This document shows, piece after piece, positions 1 through 11,677 of a DNA stretch of 64,000 nt (position 1 is its first letter; every line of letters begins with the position of its first letter). The notes under the pieces were generated by a model. It did no database searches. It was not told the origin of the DNA and saw nothing but the letters and a program-made list of their open reading frames with translations. The translations under genes were made by a program, and so were the position numbers. Source of the stretch: Adenophora triphylla var. japonica (Eukaryota > Streptophyta > Magnoliopsida > Asterales > Campanulaceae); contig JAFEMH010001304.1 in the NCBI GenBank assembly GCA_022495995.1, positions 248,001-312,000 of the forward strand, written 5' to 3'.

Positions 1-226
1 TGTTCGGATATATGGAGTGATAATCGTTGTGAACATTTTTATATGGGAGTAACTTGTCATTGAATTGACAATTCTTGGACCATTCAAAAGAGATTGTTTG
101 CATATAGAGATTTTGATGATGAGAAAACCGCACACAATATTGCACTTATACTACAAAGTATTTTACAAGAATATAATTTAGTTACTAAAATTTTTTCAAT
201 GTCTTTTTATAATGCTAGCTCTAATA
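1..226 (+). pseudogene. hAT transposase, N-terminal-middle fragment
   Basis: Frame 1 from base 1 encodes the conserved stretch just before the DDE catalytic core of RICESLEEPER/DAYSLEEPER-type hAT transposases (MGVTCH-ID-SW, then KTAHNIALILQSILQEYNL). An in-frame TGA at 61-63 sits where the family has the Trp of the HWID motif, so this copy has a nonsense mutation. The fragment stops at 226, where an LTR retrotransposon is inserted. The frame continues without loss at 7507. The gene starts upstream of the window. Confidence 0.85.
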
Positions 227-1825
227 TGTTCGGTCGAAACCTAACGGTTTATTTCAATATCCGCAAGCGCACGGGCTATTAAAATATAGCGGGTGCAAGT
301 ACGAGTCGATCCCACAGGGACATGGATTACTTTTGAATGAAATTGTTTTTACTATGATTGCAAAAGAGATTGGGGGAAATAAAGATTGTTTTAAGGAAGA
401 GAATAAAGCATACGCAGAAAATACTTTTAATAAAACTCTTATAAATGAAGCATTCTCGGGATTGGAAATCATTTACACAATTTGTTCAGCATATAATCAT
501 TGTCTTAGAAAATATAGGTTTTCATAAAAATCAAGGATGTTACGTTAGGCTTACACTACTTCTCACGGTCAAGACAGTAGTGTTGTATCCTTCACTAATT
601 ATGTCCTAACTGTTTGAGATTTCCGTTTATCGTACTTCCGCCCTGTCACAAACGGGCATTCCGGCTTATCTCTAGCTGACCATAATTAGTAAGGATCCAT
701 TAAGATAGAAAGTCAACGTACTTTCCATTAAAGGAATATCCCTAGGCCATTGAACTACTCTTGTAATCAATGAAACCTAGTTCCTTTATATGGTTCCGTC
801 AATCGAGATTCTCCGCTAGGTACTTCTCTCGATCGACTGAATCATACAAGTTGGACGTCTCCAAAATGTAAGTCATTTTGAGTTTGATATAAAGAAATTG
901 TTAAGATGAAGATAGAAGACAAGACTTTCATATTTAAGATGATGAACAATAGGTGCTTCTGAGTTTTCAACCCCAAGAACAAGGGGAATTACTCACTAGC
1001 CATGTAAAAGTAAATAAACATAAAATAATAAGAAATAGAGTAAGAATAACTTATGATTTGAGAGATGAATGGCTGGAATAATACTTCAACTTTTATTGCT
1101 TATTTCCAAAGGAAACTTCAAGAACAAAAATGGATTTTTGAATCTTCAAAAATCTTTGAAAATCAATGTATAATGTACTTGTAACTTTTGGTATACTATT
1201 CTCTAATAATTTCTGATGATTTCTGATGTTTTTTGATGTTTTCTGATGATCCTAGACTGATTACAAGTGGTCTATTTATAGTGGAGAGGAGGCTCTTCAA
1301 AATGGTGCCATTAAAAGGTGCCTTTAGAATCTGCAGGTGCCATTTGCACGGCCGAGCTAAGGAGGTTGCACGGTCACTCCCTCTTGGCGCCAGTTTTGGA
1401 TTTGAACTTGGGCAAATGGCACGGCCGCTCCATGTTTGCTGCACGGCCGCTCTGGAAAGAAGCACGGCCAAGCCATTTTTGAGACACGGCGACTCTGCGT
1501 TTTGGGGCAAAAAATGGCCCGGACATGGCTAAGTGCACGACCGCTCCCTCTTGGCTGCACGGCCGCTCTGGCTGGATTTTTGGCTTGTGTGCTTGGTTTG
1601 CTTGTTGTTCTTCCATGCCTTTGCAATAAGATGTCCAATCATCCTTTGATCATAAAATAGACTCTAAAAACTTGTCTAAAATGCATAATATACACCAAAA
1701 GCGTAAAATCGGAGATATATATAAAAGAAGCTAAAAATAGATTAAAATGAAATCTAAATGATAATAAAACTAAGGAATTTGCTATGAAAATATAGGATAA
1801 TTGACTATATAATAGTCACTTATCA
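227..1825 (-). repeat. LTR (3' LTR in element orientation) of the gag-only gypsy element
   Basis: This 1.6-kb LTR has TG...CA ends and pairs with the copy at 5915-7501. A sense-strand TATA-like box (ATAAATAG, near 1270-1280) lies downstream of a striking CG-rich stretch at 1345-1575, in which CACGGCCGCTC-like words recur about seven times in an otherwise AT-rich LTR. Short open frames across this stretch come from its high GC content and are not genes. Confidence 0.9.
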
Positions 1826-3561
1826 AACTCCCCCACACTAAACTCTTGCTTGTCCCCAAGCAAGTTTTGGATGAAAACATGGAGAGGGAGAAAAGAATGC
1901 AAAACAAAACAAAAATGATCCCTCAGATATTTTATAGTAGCAAGCCTATTGCCTTTTGAATATTGCCTTTATCTTTCTAGTCATATTTTCCATACCTTTA
2001 AAAATTATTAGAAAGAAGTATTTTGGGGATATTTTAAAGAAATAATTTTAAGACAATAACCTAATATAGAATTTATAGGAATTGATCAAGTAAAGCATGC
2101 TAGAAGGATAAATCTTAGATCATAAACTTGGTAAAAATAGAAGCTTTACTCTTTCAGAGGGATTTTTGAGAAAATGAATTTATTGCTAAAAAATGTACAA
2201 ATAAAAGCATAAACACTTATTCACAAACTAGAAGCTTTCATACAATTGAATTGCATTTTTGAATCACAAGGGTGAAAAATGGATGATGATAGTGAAAAAA
2301 TCTTATCAAGGTTTCAACAATTTATCTTATTTTTGCACGTGTTAAATTTTTGCAAAAGACCTTAGTAATTTTCGATCCTTTCAAGTAGGAGACATTGTGG
2401 CTGCGAACCCCATGTTCCTAATACTTAGACCAAGAATACTTCGGATATTATTTTCATTTGGCAAGGAAGCATCGTCGCAGCTAACGTCGTGCCCCGAGTT
2501 AAGGAAGTAATAGATTTCTTTTTGCTTTTTAAGAATTTGGTGACTAAGTCACTCTTTTAGCAATAAGATAAAAATGCCTAGCCTTGATTTGATTACTGAA
2601 AATGGAAAGGTGGGATCTTTAACGAAGGGGTGTGATTCAAGGGATACAAAACAAAATAAATGTTTCTAACAAGGGAATAAGCATTAACCAAATTCGAAAT
2701 GTACATTTAAAGAAATATTTTCAAAATTTTTCGTAAAAATAACCAAGTACTTAAAAGATGATCAGTAAGGATTCAATCTAATCAAATGTTTTTTCTTGAC
2801 AAAATCCTATATATTGCTATATTAACTTATGAGGCTCTAATTTATTTCCTAAAAATATCCCTATATTTTTCTTCTTATTAATTTCTAAGTTTATAGAAAA
2901 TATGAGAGAAAAATTAAATGCATTATTCTAGGGCAATTAGCAAGCATAAAGATTAATAATATGGATCATCATAGGAATTATTATATTTTTTATATACTAG
3001 ACATGCATACATAAAAAGAAAAGAAAATGCAACTAAGATAAAAAGAAAAATTTAAACTAGAAAGCATGTAAAATTTAAACTAGAAAAAAAAAAAAAAAAA
3101 AAAAAAAAAAAGATAGATAAATACCCCCCATACTTGAAGTGAACATTGTCCTCAATGTTTCAAGGACAAAGATTAAATAGATAAGCATACGGTGGGGAAA
3201 AGAGTAAACAAAATTATGATAAATAAGAAAATAATACATCGGTTTACTATTCCGATGATGCTTGTTTAAGGTCATAAGCTCGACCCATTTTTTCAGTAAA
3301 AATGGGCGGTGAGTAGTATTGTAATGATCTCTTATCCTTAACAACTCGCCATTCTTTGCCCTTTGGCGTGATCGAGCTCTTATGATTGATGCATACGCGA
3401 TATCCTGGTGTGCCTTTTTTCTTAGGCCCCCTACCCTTTGATTTTTCAACCTTATTATGCTGCCAAGTGTGCATATTTTTCATAACATTATGATCTAAGG
3501 GATTTGTAATTATTATTTTTGAGTCCTTGGATTGTGATTTCTCACCCTTTTTGCTATCATT
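1826..3561 (-). other. Non-coding internal region of the gag-only element, with polypurine tract
   Basis: This 1.7-kb stretch lies between the end of gag-pro and the 3' LTR. The polypurine tract (GTGTGGGGGAGTT on the minus strand) adjoins the LTR. A run of about 26 A at 3085-3111 is conspicuous. No conserved protein is visible; the frame at 3075-3483 has a few short segments but no family I recognise. In a complete gypsy element the rest of pol would lie here. Confidence 0.7.
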
Positions 3562-5767
3562 TTAAGGAGTGTTGACTTCATGGCATGACTTCTTGAGATT
3601 TAAGTTTTTAAATTCGACCTTCTTATTTCCAATGTTTAGAGAAAGAATGCCATTCTTTACATCTATTACTGCACCAGCGGTGGCAAGAAAAGGTCTTCCT
3701 AGAATGATTGGAATTTGATGATCTTCCTCCATATCAAGGACTACAAAGTCGACCGGGATGATCAATTTCCCGATTTGACAAGGGACATCTTCCATAATAC
3801 CTACCGGGTATTTAATGAAACGGTCGGCAAGTTGGAGAGAAATAGTGGTGGGTCTCATTTCCCCCACACCTAGTTTCTCACCTACTGAAAGCGAAATGAG
3901 GCTCACACTTGCCCCAAGATCTAACAAAACATTATCAGCATTGTATTTACCTATGTTGCAAGGAATAGAGAAAGTGTCGGGATCTTTTAAGTTAGGAGGA
4001 AGTTCTAAAATGGCACTTACTTCTTTTGTCAAAGCGACAGTCTCATGCTCCTCAAGTTTCCTCTTATTTGCAAGAATATCTTTTAAGAACTTAGCATAAG
4101 ACGGCATTTGTTGAAGGGAATCAGTAAAAGGTATGTTGATATAAATAGATTTTAAGATTTCTAAAAATTTTGCAAATTGTTTGTCGAGTTTAGCTCTTAC
4201 CAACCTTTGAGGGTATGGTATTGGCGGGTTAAAATTTCTAGAAATCTTAGGGGATTCTGTCTCATTTTCAACATCTTCATTAGTCTCAACCACCGGTGGG
4301 GTTGGACTAACGTTCTCCTTACTCGGTTTGATATTTTCCTTAGGAAGGGGATCTAAAATTTCTTTTCCACTCCTAGTTTCTACCGCACTAACATGCTCAT
4401 CGGGCCTTTGCGATTGACCGGGAAAACTCCCTTGTGGTCTATGTGAGGTGCCAACTTGTTGAGCTTGGTGATTTTCAAGCATTCTATTGTGGGCGGCTAA
4501 ATTATCAAACCTAGCATTCAACAACTTAATGGATTCCCTTAACTCATTATTCGTCTTCTCTTGTTCATTCTTATTTTCAACAATAAAATCCATAACAAGA
4601 TCCAATTTAAATTTAAGGGGAGAGAAAGCACTAGAATTGTCATTGAAATTCTTTTGTGTGAATCCCGGTGGTTGTGTAGAAGATTGCGGGTTTAAAATAT
4701 TGTTATTCTTATAGGAAAAATTAGGGTGATTTCTCCATTCGGGATTGTATATGTTTGAATACATACCACCATTTTCCCCATAAGAATTAACAAAATTTAC
4801 TTGATCACTAGAAGTAGTGTCAAGCAATTCACAACATTATGTACTATGTGAGTTTGACCCACATAGTTCACAGACAACATTAATCTTGGCCACGGGATTT
4901 ACATTAAAGTTTTCAAACTTTTTAAGAAGCATATCAACTTTAGAGGACAAGATATTAATGTCATCAACATTGTACTTACCTGGAGTCTCCTGCGGTTGTT
5001 CCCTCTCATTGAACCATTGATAGTGATTCAAGGTTATGTTCTCTATCAAGTCGTATGCTTCATTCACCGTCTTATTCATTAGTGCACCTCCTGCGGCGGC
5101 ATCAATTGTCTCCTTTGTTCTATATGTGAGACCATTATAGAAAGTGTGCACAATTAACCACTTTTCAATCCCGTGGTGAGGGCATATTCTGAGAAGTTAC
5201 TTGAACCTCTCCCATGCGTCATACAAAGTTTCACTATCCGTTTGACAGAAGTTAGTGATCTTCATGCGAATTTGGGTTGTTTTGCTCGGTGGGAAGAAAC
5301 GCCCAAGGAATGCTTCTTGAACTTGGTCCCATGTTGTTAATGAATTTTGGGGGACCGAGTTTAACCATTGCTTCGCCTTATCCTTAAGAGAAAAAAGGAA
5401 AAAGACGCATCCGAATTGCTTCCAGGGTGACATTCTGGATACGTGTGGTGTCACAGTATTCCAAGAATGTTTGGATGTGGAGATGAGGGTCTTCGAAAGC
5501 AGTGCCGCTGTATTGGTTATTCATAACCATATGCAAAAGTTGCGGCTTTATCTCAAAGTTTGCCGCTTCGGCATTCGGTACAACTATGGGGGATCTAGTT
5601 TCCGGGGTACTTAGATTTACAAAGTCTCATAGGATCCTAGGAGGTGTTTGTGGCTCTCCGTCCACCATATGCTTGTTTAGTGTCTCCTTGAGTTTCCTTA
5701 ATCTTTCATGAAAGCTTCGTTCGGGTTCCGGATCAAAATTGTCAAAGAATGTCCGAGCCCGTTTCAT
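3562..5767 (-). pseudogene. Gag-protease polyprotein of the gag-only gypsy element (broken)
   Basis: The reading begins at an ATG on the minus strand at 5767 (MKRARTFFDNFDPEPE). Next comes the retrotransposon gag core, LFPFSLKDKAKQWLN-like and WDQVQEAFLGRFFP (about 5200-5454). A segment with CELCGSNSH, part of a zinc knuckle, follows near 4850. The final part is a 421-residue open frame at 3562-4827, ending in a retropepsin-like domain with the plant signature LDLGASVSLI and the terminal motif ILGRPFLATAGA. An early in-frame TGA (after PPRIL) and frame changes near 5200 and 4830 break it into three pieces. The protein would bind RNA, form the particle and carry protease activity. No pol follows. 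Confidence 0.85.
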
Positions 5768-5879
5768 ACACTATAAGAAAAACACTCAAAAAGAGATTAA
5801 ACGTAACAGATTACCAAAAGTAAAGACAAAACAATAAAAAAACAAAAAAAAGTTTATGTAGTAAAGACAAAAACAAAAA

Positions 5880-5914
5880 GTAAACCGTCATTCCCCAAGA
5901 ATCGGCTCAAAACT
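5880..5914 (-). promoter_or_regulatory. Primer binding site region, degenerate tRNA-Asp type
   Basis: Directly after the 5' LTR on the minus strand the sequence reads TTTTGAGCCGATTCTTGGGG and then AATGACGG. It aligns with the TTTTGGCGCCGTTGCCGGGG/AACGACGG layout of Athila/Tat-type elements, with several mismatches. Lineage and role are inferred from this resemblance and its position. Confidence 0.6.
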
Positions 5915-7501
5915 TGTTCGGTCGAAACCTAACGATTTATTTTAATATTCGCAAGCGCACGGGCAATTGAAATATAGCGGGTGCAAGTACGAGTCGACCC
6001 ACAGGGACAGGGATTACTTTTGAATGAAATTGTTTTTACTACGATTGCAAAAGAGATGGGGGGAAATAAAGATTGTTTTTAGGAAGAGAATGAAGCATAC
6101 GCAGAAAATACTTTTAATAAAACTCTTATAAATGAAGCATTCTCGGGATTGGAAATCATTTGCACAATTTGTTCATCATATAATCATTGTCTTAGAAAAT
6201 ATAGGTTTTCATAAAAATCAAGGATGGTACGTTAGGCTTGCACTACTTCTCACGGTCAAGACAGTAGCGTTGTATCCTTCACTAATTATGTCCTAACTGT
6301 TTGAGATTTTCGTTTATGGTACTCCCGCCCTGTCACAAACAGGCATTCCGGCTTATCTCTAGCTGACCATAATTAGTAAGGATCTATTAAGATCGAAAGT
6401 CAACGTACTTTCCATTAAAGGAACATCCCTAGGCCATTGAACTACTTTTGTGGTCAATGAAACCTAGTTCCTTTATATGTTCCGTCAATCGAGATTCTCT
6501 GCTAGGTACTTCTCTCGATTGACTGAATCATACAAGTTGGACGTCTCCAAAATGTAAGTCATTTTGAGTTTGATATAAAGAAATTATTTAGATGAAGATA
6601 GAAGACAAGACTTTCATATTTAAGATGATGAACAATATGTGCTTCTGAGTTTCCAACCCCAAGAACAAGGGGGATTACTCACTACCCATGTAAAAGTAGA
6701 TAAACATAAAATAATAAGAGATAGAGTAAGAAGAACTTATGATTTGAGAGATGAATGGCTGGAATAATATTTCAACTTTTATTGCTTCTTTCCAAAGGAA
6801 ACTTCAAGAACAAAAATGGACTTTTAAATCTTCAAAAATCTTTGGAAATCAATGTATAATATACTTGTAACTTTTGGTATACTATTCTCTAATAATTTCT
6901 GATGTTTTCTGATGTTTCCTGATGATCCTAGACTGATTGCAAGTGGTCTATTTATAATGGGGGGGAGGCTATTCAAAATGGTGCCATTGAAAGGTGCCTT
7001 TAGAATCTGCAGGTGCCATTTGCACGGCCGAGCTAAGGAGGTTGCACGGTCGCTCCCTCTTGGAGCCAGTTTTGGATTTGAACTTGGGCAAATGGTACGG
7101 CCGCTTCGTGTTTGCTGCACGGTCGCTCTGGAAGGAAGAACGGCCAAGCCATTTTTGAGACACGGCGACTCTGCGTTTTGGGGCAAAAAATGGCCCGGAC
7201 ATGGCCAAGTGCACGGCCGCTCCCTCTTGGCTGCACGGCCGCTCTGGCTGGATTTTGGCTTGTGTGCTTGGTTTGCTTGTTGTTCTTCCATGCCTTTGCA
7301 ATAAGATGTCCAAGCATCCTTTGATCATAAAATAGACTCTAAAAATCTGTCTAAAATGCATAATATACACCAAAAGCGCAAAATTGAAAATATATATAAA
7401 AGAAGCTAAAAATAGATTAAATTAAATGAAATCTAAATGATAATAAAACTAAGGAATTTGCTATAAAAATATAGAATAATTGACTATATAGTCACTTATC
7501 A
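5915..7501 (-). repeat. LTR (5' LTR in element orientation) of the gag-only gypsy element
   Basis: A 1587-bp partner of the LTR at 227-1825, with the same TG...CA ends. It holds the same CG-rich CACGGCCGC cluster (about 7020-7250), in which some copies differ by point changes, and a TATA-like box near 6950. The target duplication TAATA follows at 7502-7506. Confidence 0.9.
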
Positions 7502-8753
7502 TAATACTGCATGTTTATCGGAGCTAATTGATATTTGTAAACCGATATTAGGTGGTAAATTTTTTCATATTAGATGTTTTTGTTATATTTTAAATTTATG
7601 TGTACAAGATGGTCTATATGCTTTACAAGATTCAATTATTTCTATTAAACGAGGTATACAGTTTATTATGAGAAAAAGTTCCAATCAAAGGAAATGGAGA
7701 GACTATTGCAAGGAAAATGATATCCGTCCCAAAAAATTTTTAAATGATGTTACAACTAGGTGGAATTCTACCTATAAACTTTTAGCGGATTCTTTTGTTT
7801 ATAAAGAACAAATTTGCTTGTTTTTTACTTCCGTTGGTTACAAATACACCCTATTTCCTCATCAATGGAATGTTTGTGCAAGCATGATCAAATTGTTGAA
7901 AAATTTCAAGGATGCCACTGCCATGTTATCCGGTACGTATTATTCTACTTATAACTTAGTTGTTGATCATAGTACCATTATTTTGGGTACATTTTGTGAA
8001 TTTAAAGATGATCCCATAATTGGTCGAGCTATTGTTAGCATGAAGGAAAAATGGTTGAAATATTTTGAGACAATTTCAAGTATTTTTTTAATTGCAAAAA
8101 TTTTAGATCCAAGAGTTAAAATGGATGGTTTAAAACAATTTCTTACATATTACTATCTCAACTTGTTTGATGCAAATGATCCCCGTTTTCCAAATATTGA
8201 AAAAATATTGTCCGATGCGAAAAATGAATTTTTAAATATTTTTAAAGAGTACAACTCAATTTATGGTGGTGCTAGTACAAGTGAAGCTCCTCCTCGTCAA
8301 ACTAGCGAAACAGACAACTCTTTATTGACTTATTTTTATGGAAATAGAAAGCGCTCTAGAGGAAGCGGTTCTAATGCGAAATTTGAAAAATATTTGAACA
8401 CGGAATTTGAATATGATGATGAGGTTGAATTTAACATTTTACATTGGTGGGCCAAGAGGGCGAGTTCTTTTCCTATTGTTTCTAGGATAGCAAGAGAAAT
8501 ATTTGCTTCTCCCGCATCAACGGTATTGGTTGAGCACGCTTTTAGCATTGGTGGAAATATTGCAGATTCGCAACGTGCAAATTTAACGGTCGAAAATTTA
8601 GAAAATCAAAATTTATTGAATGATTGGGTCAAAGCGGAGAAAAGAGATCAAGAGCCAAAGTTCTCCTCATCCGATGAAGTTTCTTTGGTACAACATCGGG
8701 AAGTGACGACAACAATGGCCCAATCCCAATGGCCCCAATGTAAGTTGATGTAA
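7502..8753 (+). pseudogene. hAT transposase, catalytic and dimerisation part
   Basis: Once the retrotransposon is removed the frame joins cleanly. It encodes FHIRCFCYILNLCVQDGL (hAT core), then TTRWNSTYKLL and a long helical region. The C-terminal hAT dimerisation domain follows (WWAKRASSFPIVSRIAREIF, then PASTVLVEHAFSIGG). A 361-residue open frame from 7668 to the TAA at 8751-8753 is uninterrupted. In the family this protein binds the terminal repeats and cuts the DNA. With the TGA near base 61 and the 7.3-kb insertion, this copy cannot make the whole enzyme. Confidence 0.88.
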
Positions 8754-9238
8754 TTTATATAATTTAATTTGTATAATATAATTTGTTACTTTGTTTTATT
8801 TTATATATTAGGTTTTTTTTTTTTTTAGATTAGATTGTTATAATTTAAATAAATATTGTAAGATACTAAGAATGAGGTTAAGGCTCCTTATGTCCTCCCT
8901 TACTTATAAAAGGGCAAGGTTGGTTGTCCCCCTCATTATAATATTTTATCAATCTATATATATATAATGGCTCAAGTGCATAGAGCACTTGAGCTCACTC
9001 ATTTTCCCTCCAAAACTTGCACCTAGGCAAATTAGAGACTAAGTACATTTCAAGCGTTCATTAAATAGCTTTATTGAATGAAGCACCCTCATTAATTAAT
9101 ATGCATATTTATAACTATCTGTTAATTTTAATTAAAAAATGAACTCAATTAACAAAAATTGAAAATGAAGCTTCAATTTCGATCAGTTTGTATTTACGCC
9201 ACATTTTAGTGTTCATAATTTTATACCTAGGTAATGAA
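8754..9238. other. AT-rich region after the hAT transposase, no gene seen
   Basis: This is AT-rich sequence with poly(T) and a TATATA stretch, between the transposase stop and the Tat-like LTR. It is probably hAT 3' non-coding DNA. I see no conserved coding potential. Confidence 0.5.
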
Positions 9239-10699
9239 TGTACGCTCGCCGAAAAAATAATAAAAATTTTAGGAGTCGCCACGCCATGTTTTAAGGTACA
9301 CTTTGAAAAACCTTTGAAAGAGAAAAGGGTCTGGGGGTCAGGTTACGTGTTGGGAAGAACCGAGAGTTCACCCAACACGCCTCGTCCATGGACGAGTCTT
9401 TCTAATTAAACATCCAAATAATTCAAAGTGTGTGCAAACAATGATAACATACAAGTGTAGTAAAACATGAACTTTATTGATTGAATGAGATCTTACAACT
9501 TGTGAACCATTTGGTTAGGGAGGCCACATCCCAATTACATAGTTCAGAACAGATTACAATTGAAAAATGATCTCTGCAAACAGACAAGATGTGTCGCGTG
9601 ACACATAACATGCCTGGCTAGATGTGTCGCGTGACACAGGCTCTATCCAGACATATTGTGTCGCGTGACACAAGGTGTCCATCTGCAGAGATCTGACAAT
9701 CTGCACACAGAAGAACCAGAAACTAATACAGATCTAATGATTCATTCAATTCAGCTTTGAAATGAACAATTCAACAATAATTCGACCAAGGGGGTGTGGA
9801 TATGGGAAGATCCACACTCCGTTGAGAATTAGGCACCAATTCCAACTTATGAACACTCAATTATGCAAAACACAATGATTAAACAGAGAGATGGCGATTG
9901 GATTTCAGTAAGTAAGACAAATGGAGTCGACTTACTGAAATCAGATGAGATTATGATGATTGAATTATGAAATGACAAAAATAAGAGAGAGAAGATGGAT
10001 TTGATGTGTTACCCTTGTAGTATCCACGAATTCTATACCAAGCTTGGTATAGAATCCTTCAATAAACTGCTTCTGGAACTGGTTGAGCTAAGGAGGGGTG
10101 ATGGATGGAGGATCCAAATGATTATGATGAATTGGGTGAATTGGAGGGAATTGAAGGAGAGGATTGGAGGGATTTTGGGGGAGAGAGAGATAGAGAGGTG
10201 TGTTTGGCTGTGTATGGTACGTAGAGAAACTGGCAGAGTAATAGTAGGCAAAAGAGGGATCCAAATATGAGAGGGGGGGGTCTTATTTATAGCTGCAGAT
10301 AATGGTTGCATTGTGTCACACAGCATTCTGTAACCGCTTTCCATGGCTCGAGTTGTCGCATGACACAAGGTGTCACCAACCGTTTCTGACGCCAAAACCT
10401 GGTTCTAGAACAATCCAAGTTAATACCCAAAAAGTCCAAAACTGGTTTATTCCTTATAGGTCCTTTAGCATGAGCAAAGTACTGAAAAGTACTTCCTTCG
10501 CAAGAAACTTATGAAATGTTTCCGGAAGTCTCGGAATGGACCGGGAATTTATCAAAACGCACCCTAATGCAATTTTATCATATTAAAATGCACCTAAGAA
10601 GGGTCTCGAATTGGATTGACGTACTTACAGGTAATTGTTTAAAATACTAATTTACTTTGAAATAGTTTTTGCCCGTCCGTTTAACGCCCGGGTGTAACA
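9239..10699 (-). mobile_element. Tat/Ogre-like gypsy LTR, probably solo or truncated
   Basis: The left part (GGAGTCGCCACGCC, then a GGGGGTCAGGTTACG and GGGAAG series) matches the layout of the LTR at 22764-23841, a Tat/Ogre-type LTR whose sense strand is minus. The right end reads GGGTGTAACA. A sense-strand TATA box (CTATAAATAA) is near 10280. The word TGTCGCGTGACACA occurs three times at 9592-9672, with a variant near 10352. I see no internal coding region and no clear target duplication, so the ends are approximate. The small open frame at 9995-10270 is non-coding LTR sequence. Confidence 0.6.
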
Positions 10700-11204
10700 C
10701 TAGTTATTAATAAAATTTAAGGGTACCGTCCCTTTTTCTTTTATAAAATCTGTTAAAATAATTAGTTTATTATTAATCATTATTCATCTTCATCCAAAAT
10801 CGTTAAATTATAACAGTTTTGATGGCTTAAAAAGAGAAGAAAAGGAAAAGGAAGTGACCAAAGTGCACTGACCAAAGTTGCAGGGACCAAAATGAAAAGA
10901 AGGAGCAGCAGACAGCAGCAGGCAGAGAAATTGGGGCGGCCGCACCAAGACTTGGGGGGACCGCACCAACTAAAGCCGTAGAGTTGGGGCGGCCGCACCA
11001 AGTTGTTTGGGGCAACCGCACCAACATTTTCTTCCAAAGACCAAAATAGAACCGGATAAATCGGGAAATCGAAACCGTCAGCCAGAAACCGGTACCGGGA
11101 ATCGGTATTTTGCGATTCCATCTCGATTTCATGGTTTCCCGAAACCGGAACCGGCGGTTCGAAACCGAAACCGAAATCGGGAATCGGTTGCCCATGTCTA
11201 GTCT
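10700..11204 (+). repeat. Putative hAT 3' subterminal region and terminus
   Basis: AT-rich DNA is followed by a duplicated 50-60-bp unit with GCGGCCGCACCAAG (10932 and 10989). A stretch of GAAACCGG/GGAATCGG words comes next and ends GCCCATGTCTAG. Subterminal CCG-word arrays close to a TGGGCAA-like end are usual in plant hAT elements. The boundary is inferred. Confidence 0.5.
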
Positions 11205-11382
11205 TGTTATGTTAGTAGTTTTGTAAAACCAAGTGCAATGGGGAGTTGAATTTTTTTTAATTTAAATAAAATAATGATTTTAATTTATAAATTTTATTTA
11301 TTAATATAAAATAATGATTTTAATTTATAAAATTTATAATATGTTTTCTTTGCTTAATTATTAAAAAAATACTATTAAAATA

Positions 11383-11673
11383 CTCCCTCCGTCCCGGCCG
11401 AAATGTCTCAAAATGGGTTCGGCTCGGAAATTAAGGAAAGTGATGTAGGAAAAAGAAAAAGTTTAAATGTTGTAAGTATGGAAAATTAAATAGGAGAGAG
11501 AATGAGTGGGAGGAATAGTTAGGAGAGAGAATGTTGTGAGTGTAAAAGTAAAGTAGGAGAGAGAATGAGTGGGTGGAATAGTAATAAAAATTTTCCTTTT
11601 TGGGGTTGAGACATTTTAAATGGGACGCCCAAAATAGAAAGTTGAAACATTTGGAGCGGGACGGAGGGAGTGT
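11383..11673. mobile_element. Stowaway-type MITE 1
   Basis: The terminal inverted repeats are CTCCCTCCGTCCC at the left and GGGACGGAGGGAG at the right, in a TA context, about 290 bp apart. This is the standard Stowaway (Tc1/mariner) terminus. The inside is non-coding GAGAGA-rich sequence. Confidence 0.92.
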
Positions 11674-11677
11674 ATAG

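Larger units (their letters stand above)
227..7501 (-). mobile_element. Gag-only (TR-GAG-like) gypsy LTR retrotransposon, non-autonomous
   Basis: A complete 7.3-kb LTR element lies inside the hAT transposase gene. Its LTRs start TGTTCGGTCG and end ACTTATCA on the plus strand. The target duplication is an exact TAATA (222-226 and 7502-7506). Coding sequence is on the minus strand. The primer site next to the right LTR is a degenerate match to the tRNA-Asp-type site of Athila/Tat elements. A polypurine tract, GTGTGGGGGAGTT on the minus strand, abuts the left LTR. The roughly 4-kb internal region encodes only gag and an aspartic protease; I see no reverse transcriptase, RNase H or integrase. This is the structure of TR-GAG elements, mobilised in trans by a relative. 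About a dozen differences in the first 270 bases of the two LTRs suggest an insertion of some age. Confidence 0.88.
1..11204 (+). mobile_element. hAT transposon, 5' end outside window, twice interrupted
   Basis: The outer unit here is a hAT-superfamily DNA transposon. Its transposase reading frame runs from the window start to 226 and resumes at 7507 once a gag-only LTR retrotransposon and one copy of its target duplication are removed. After the transposase stop comes an AT-rich 3' region, which a second insertion (a Tat-like LTR) splits. The proposed right end reads GGTTGCCCATGTCTAG; its reverse complement, CTAGACATGGGCAA, has the TAGGG-TGGGCAA look of plant hAT termini. The GAAACCG-type words just before it are typical subterminal repeats. 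The left end and the 8-bp target duplication lie outside the window, so the right boundary and the membership of 8754-11204 are inference. Confidence 0.55.

Noticed and set aside
1196..1660. Several overlapping open frames on both strands, repeated at 6824-7373
   Set aside because: They lie in the CG-rich part of an LTR, exist on both strands and change between the two LTR copies.
9995..10395. Open frames on both strands as small genes
   Set aside because: They lie inside the Tat-like LTR and show no conserved sequence.
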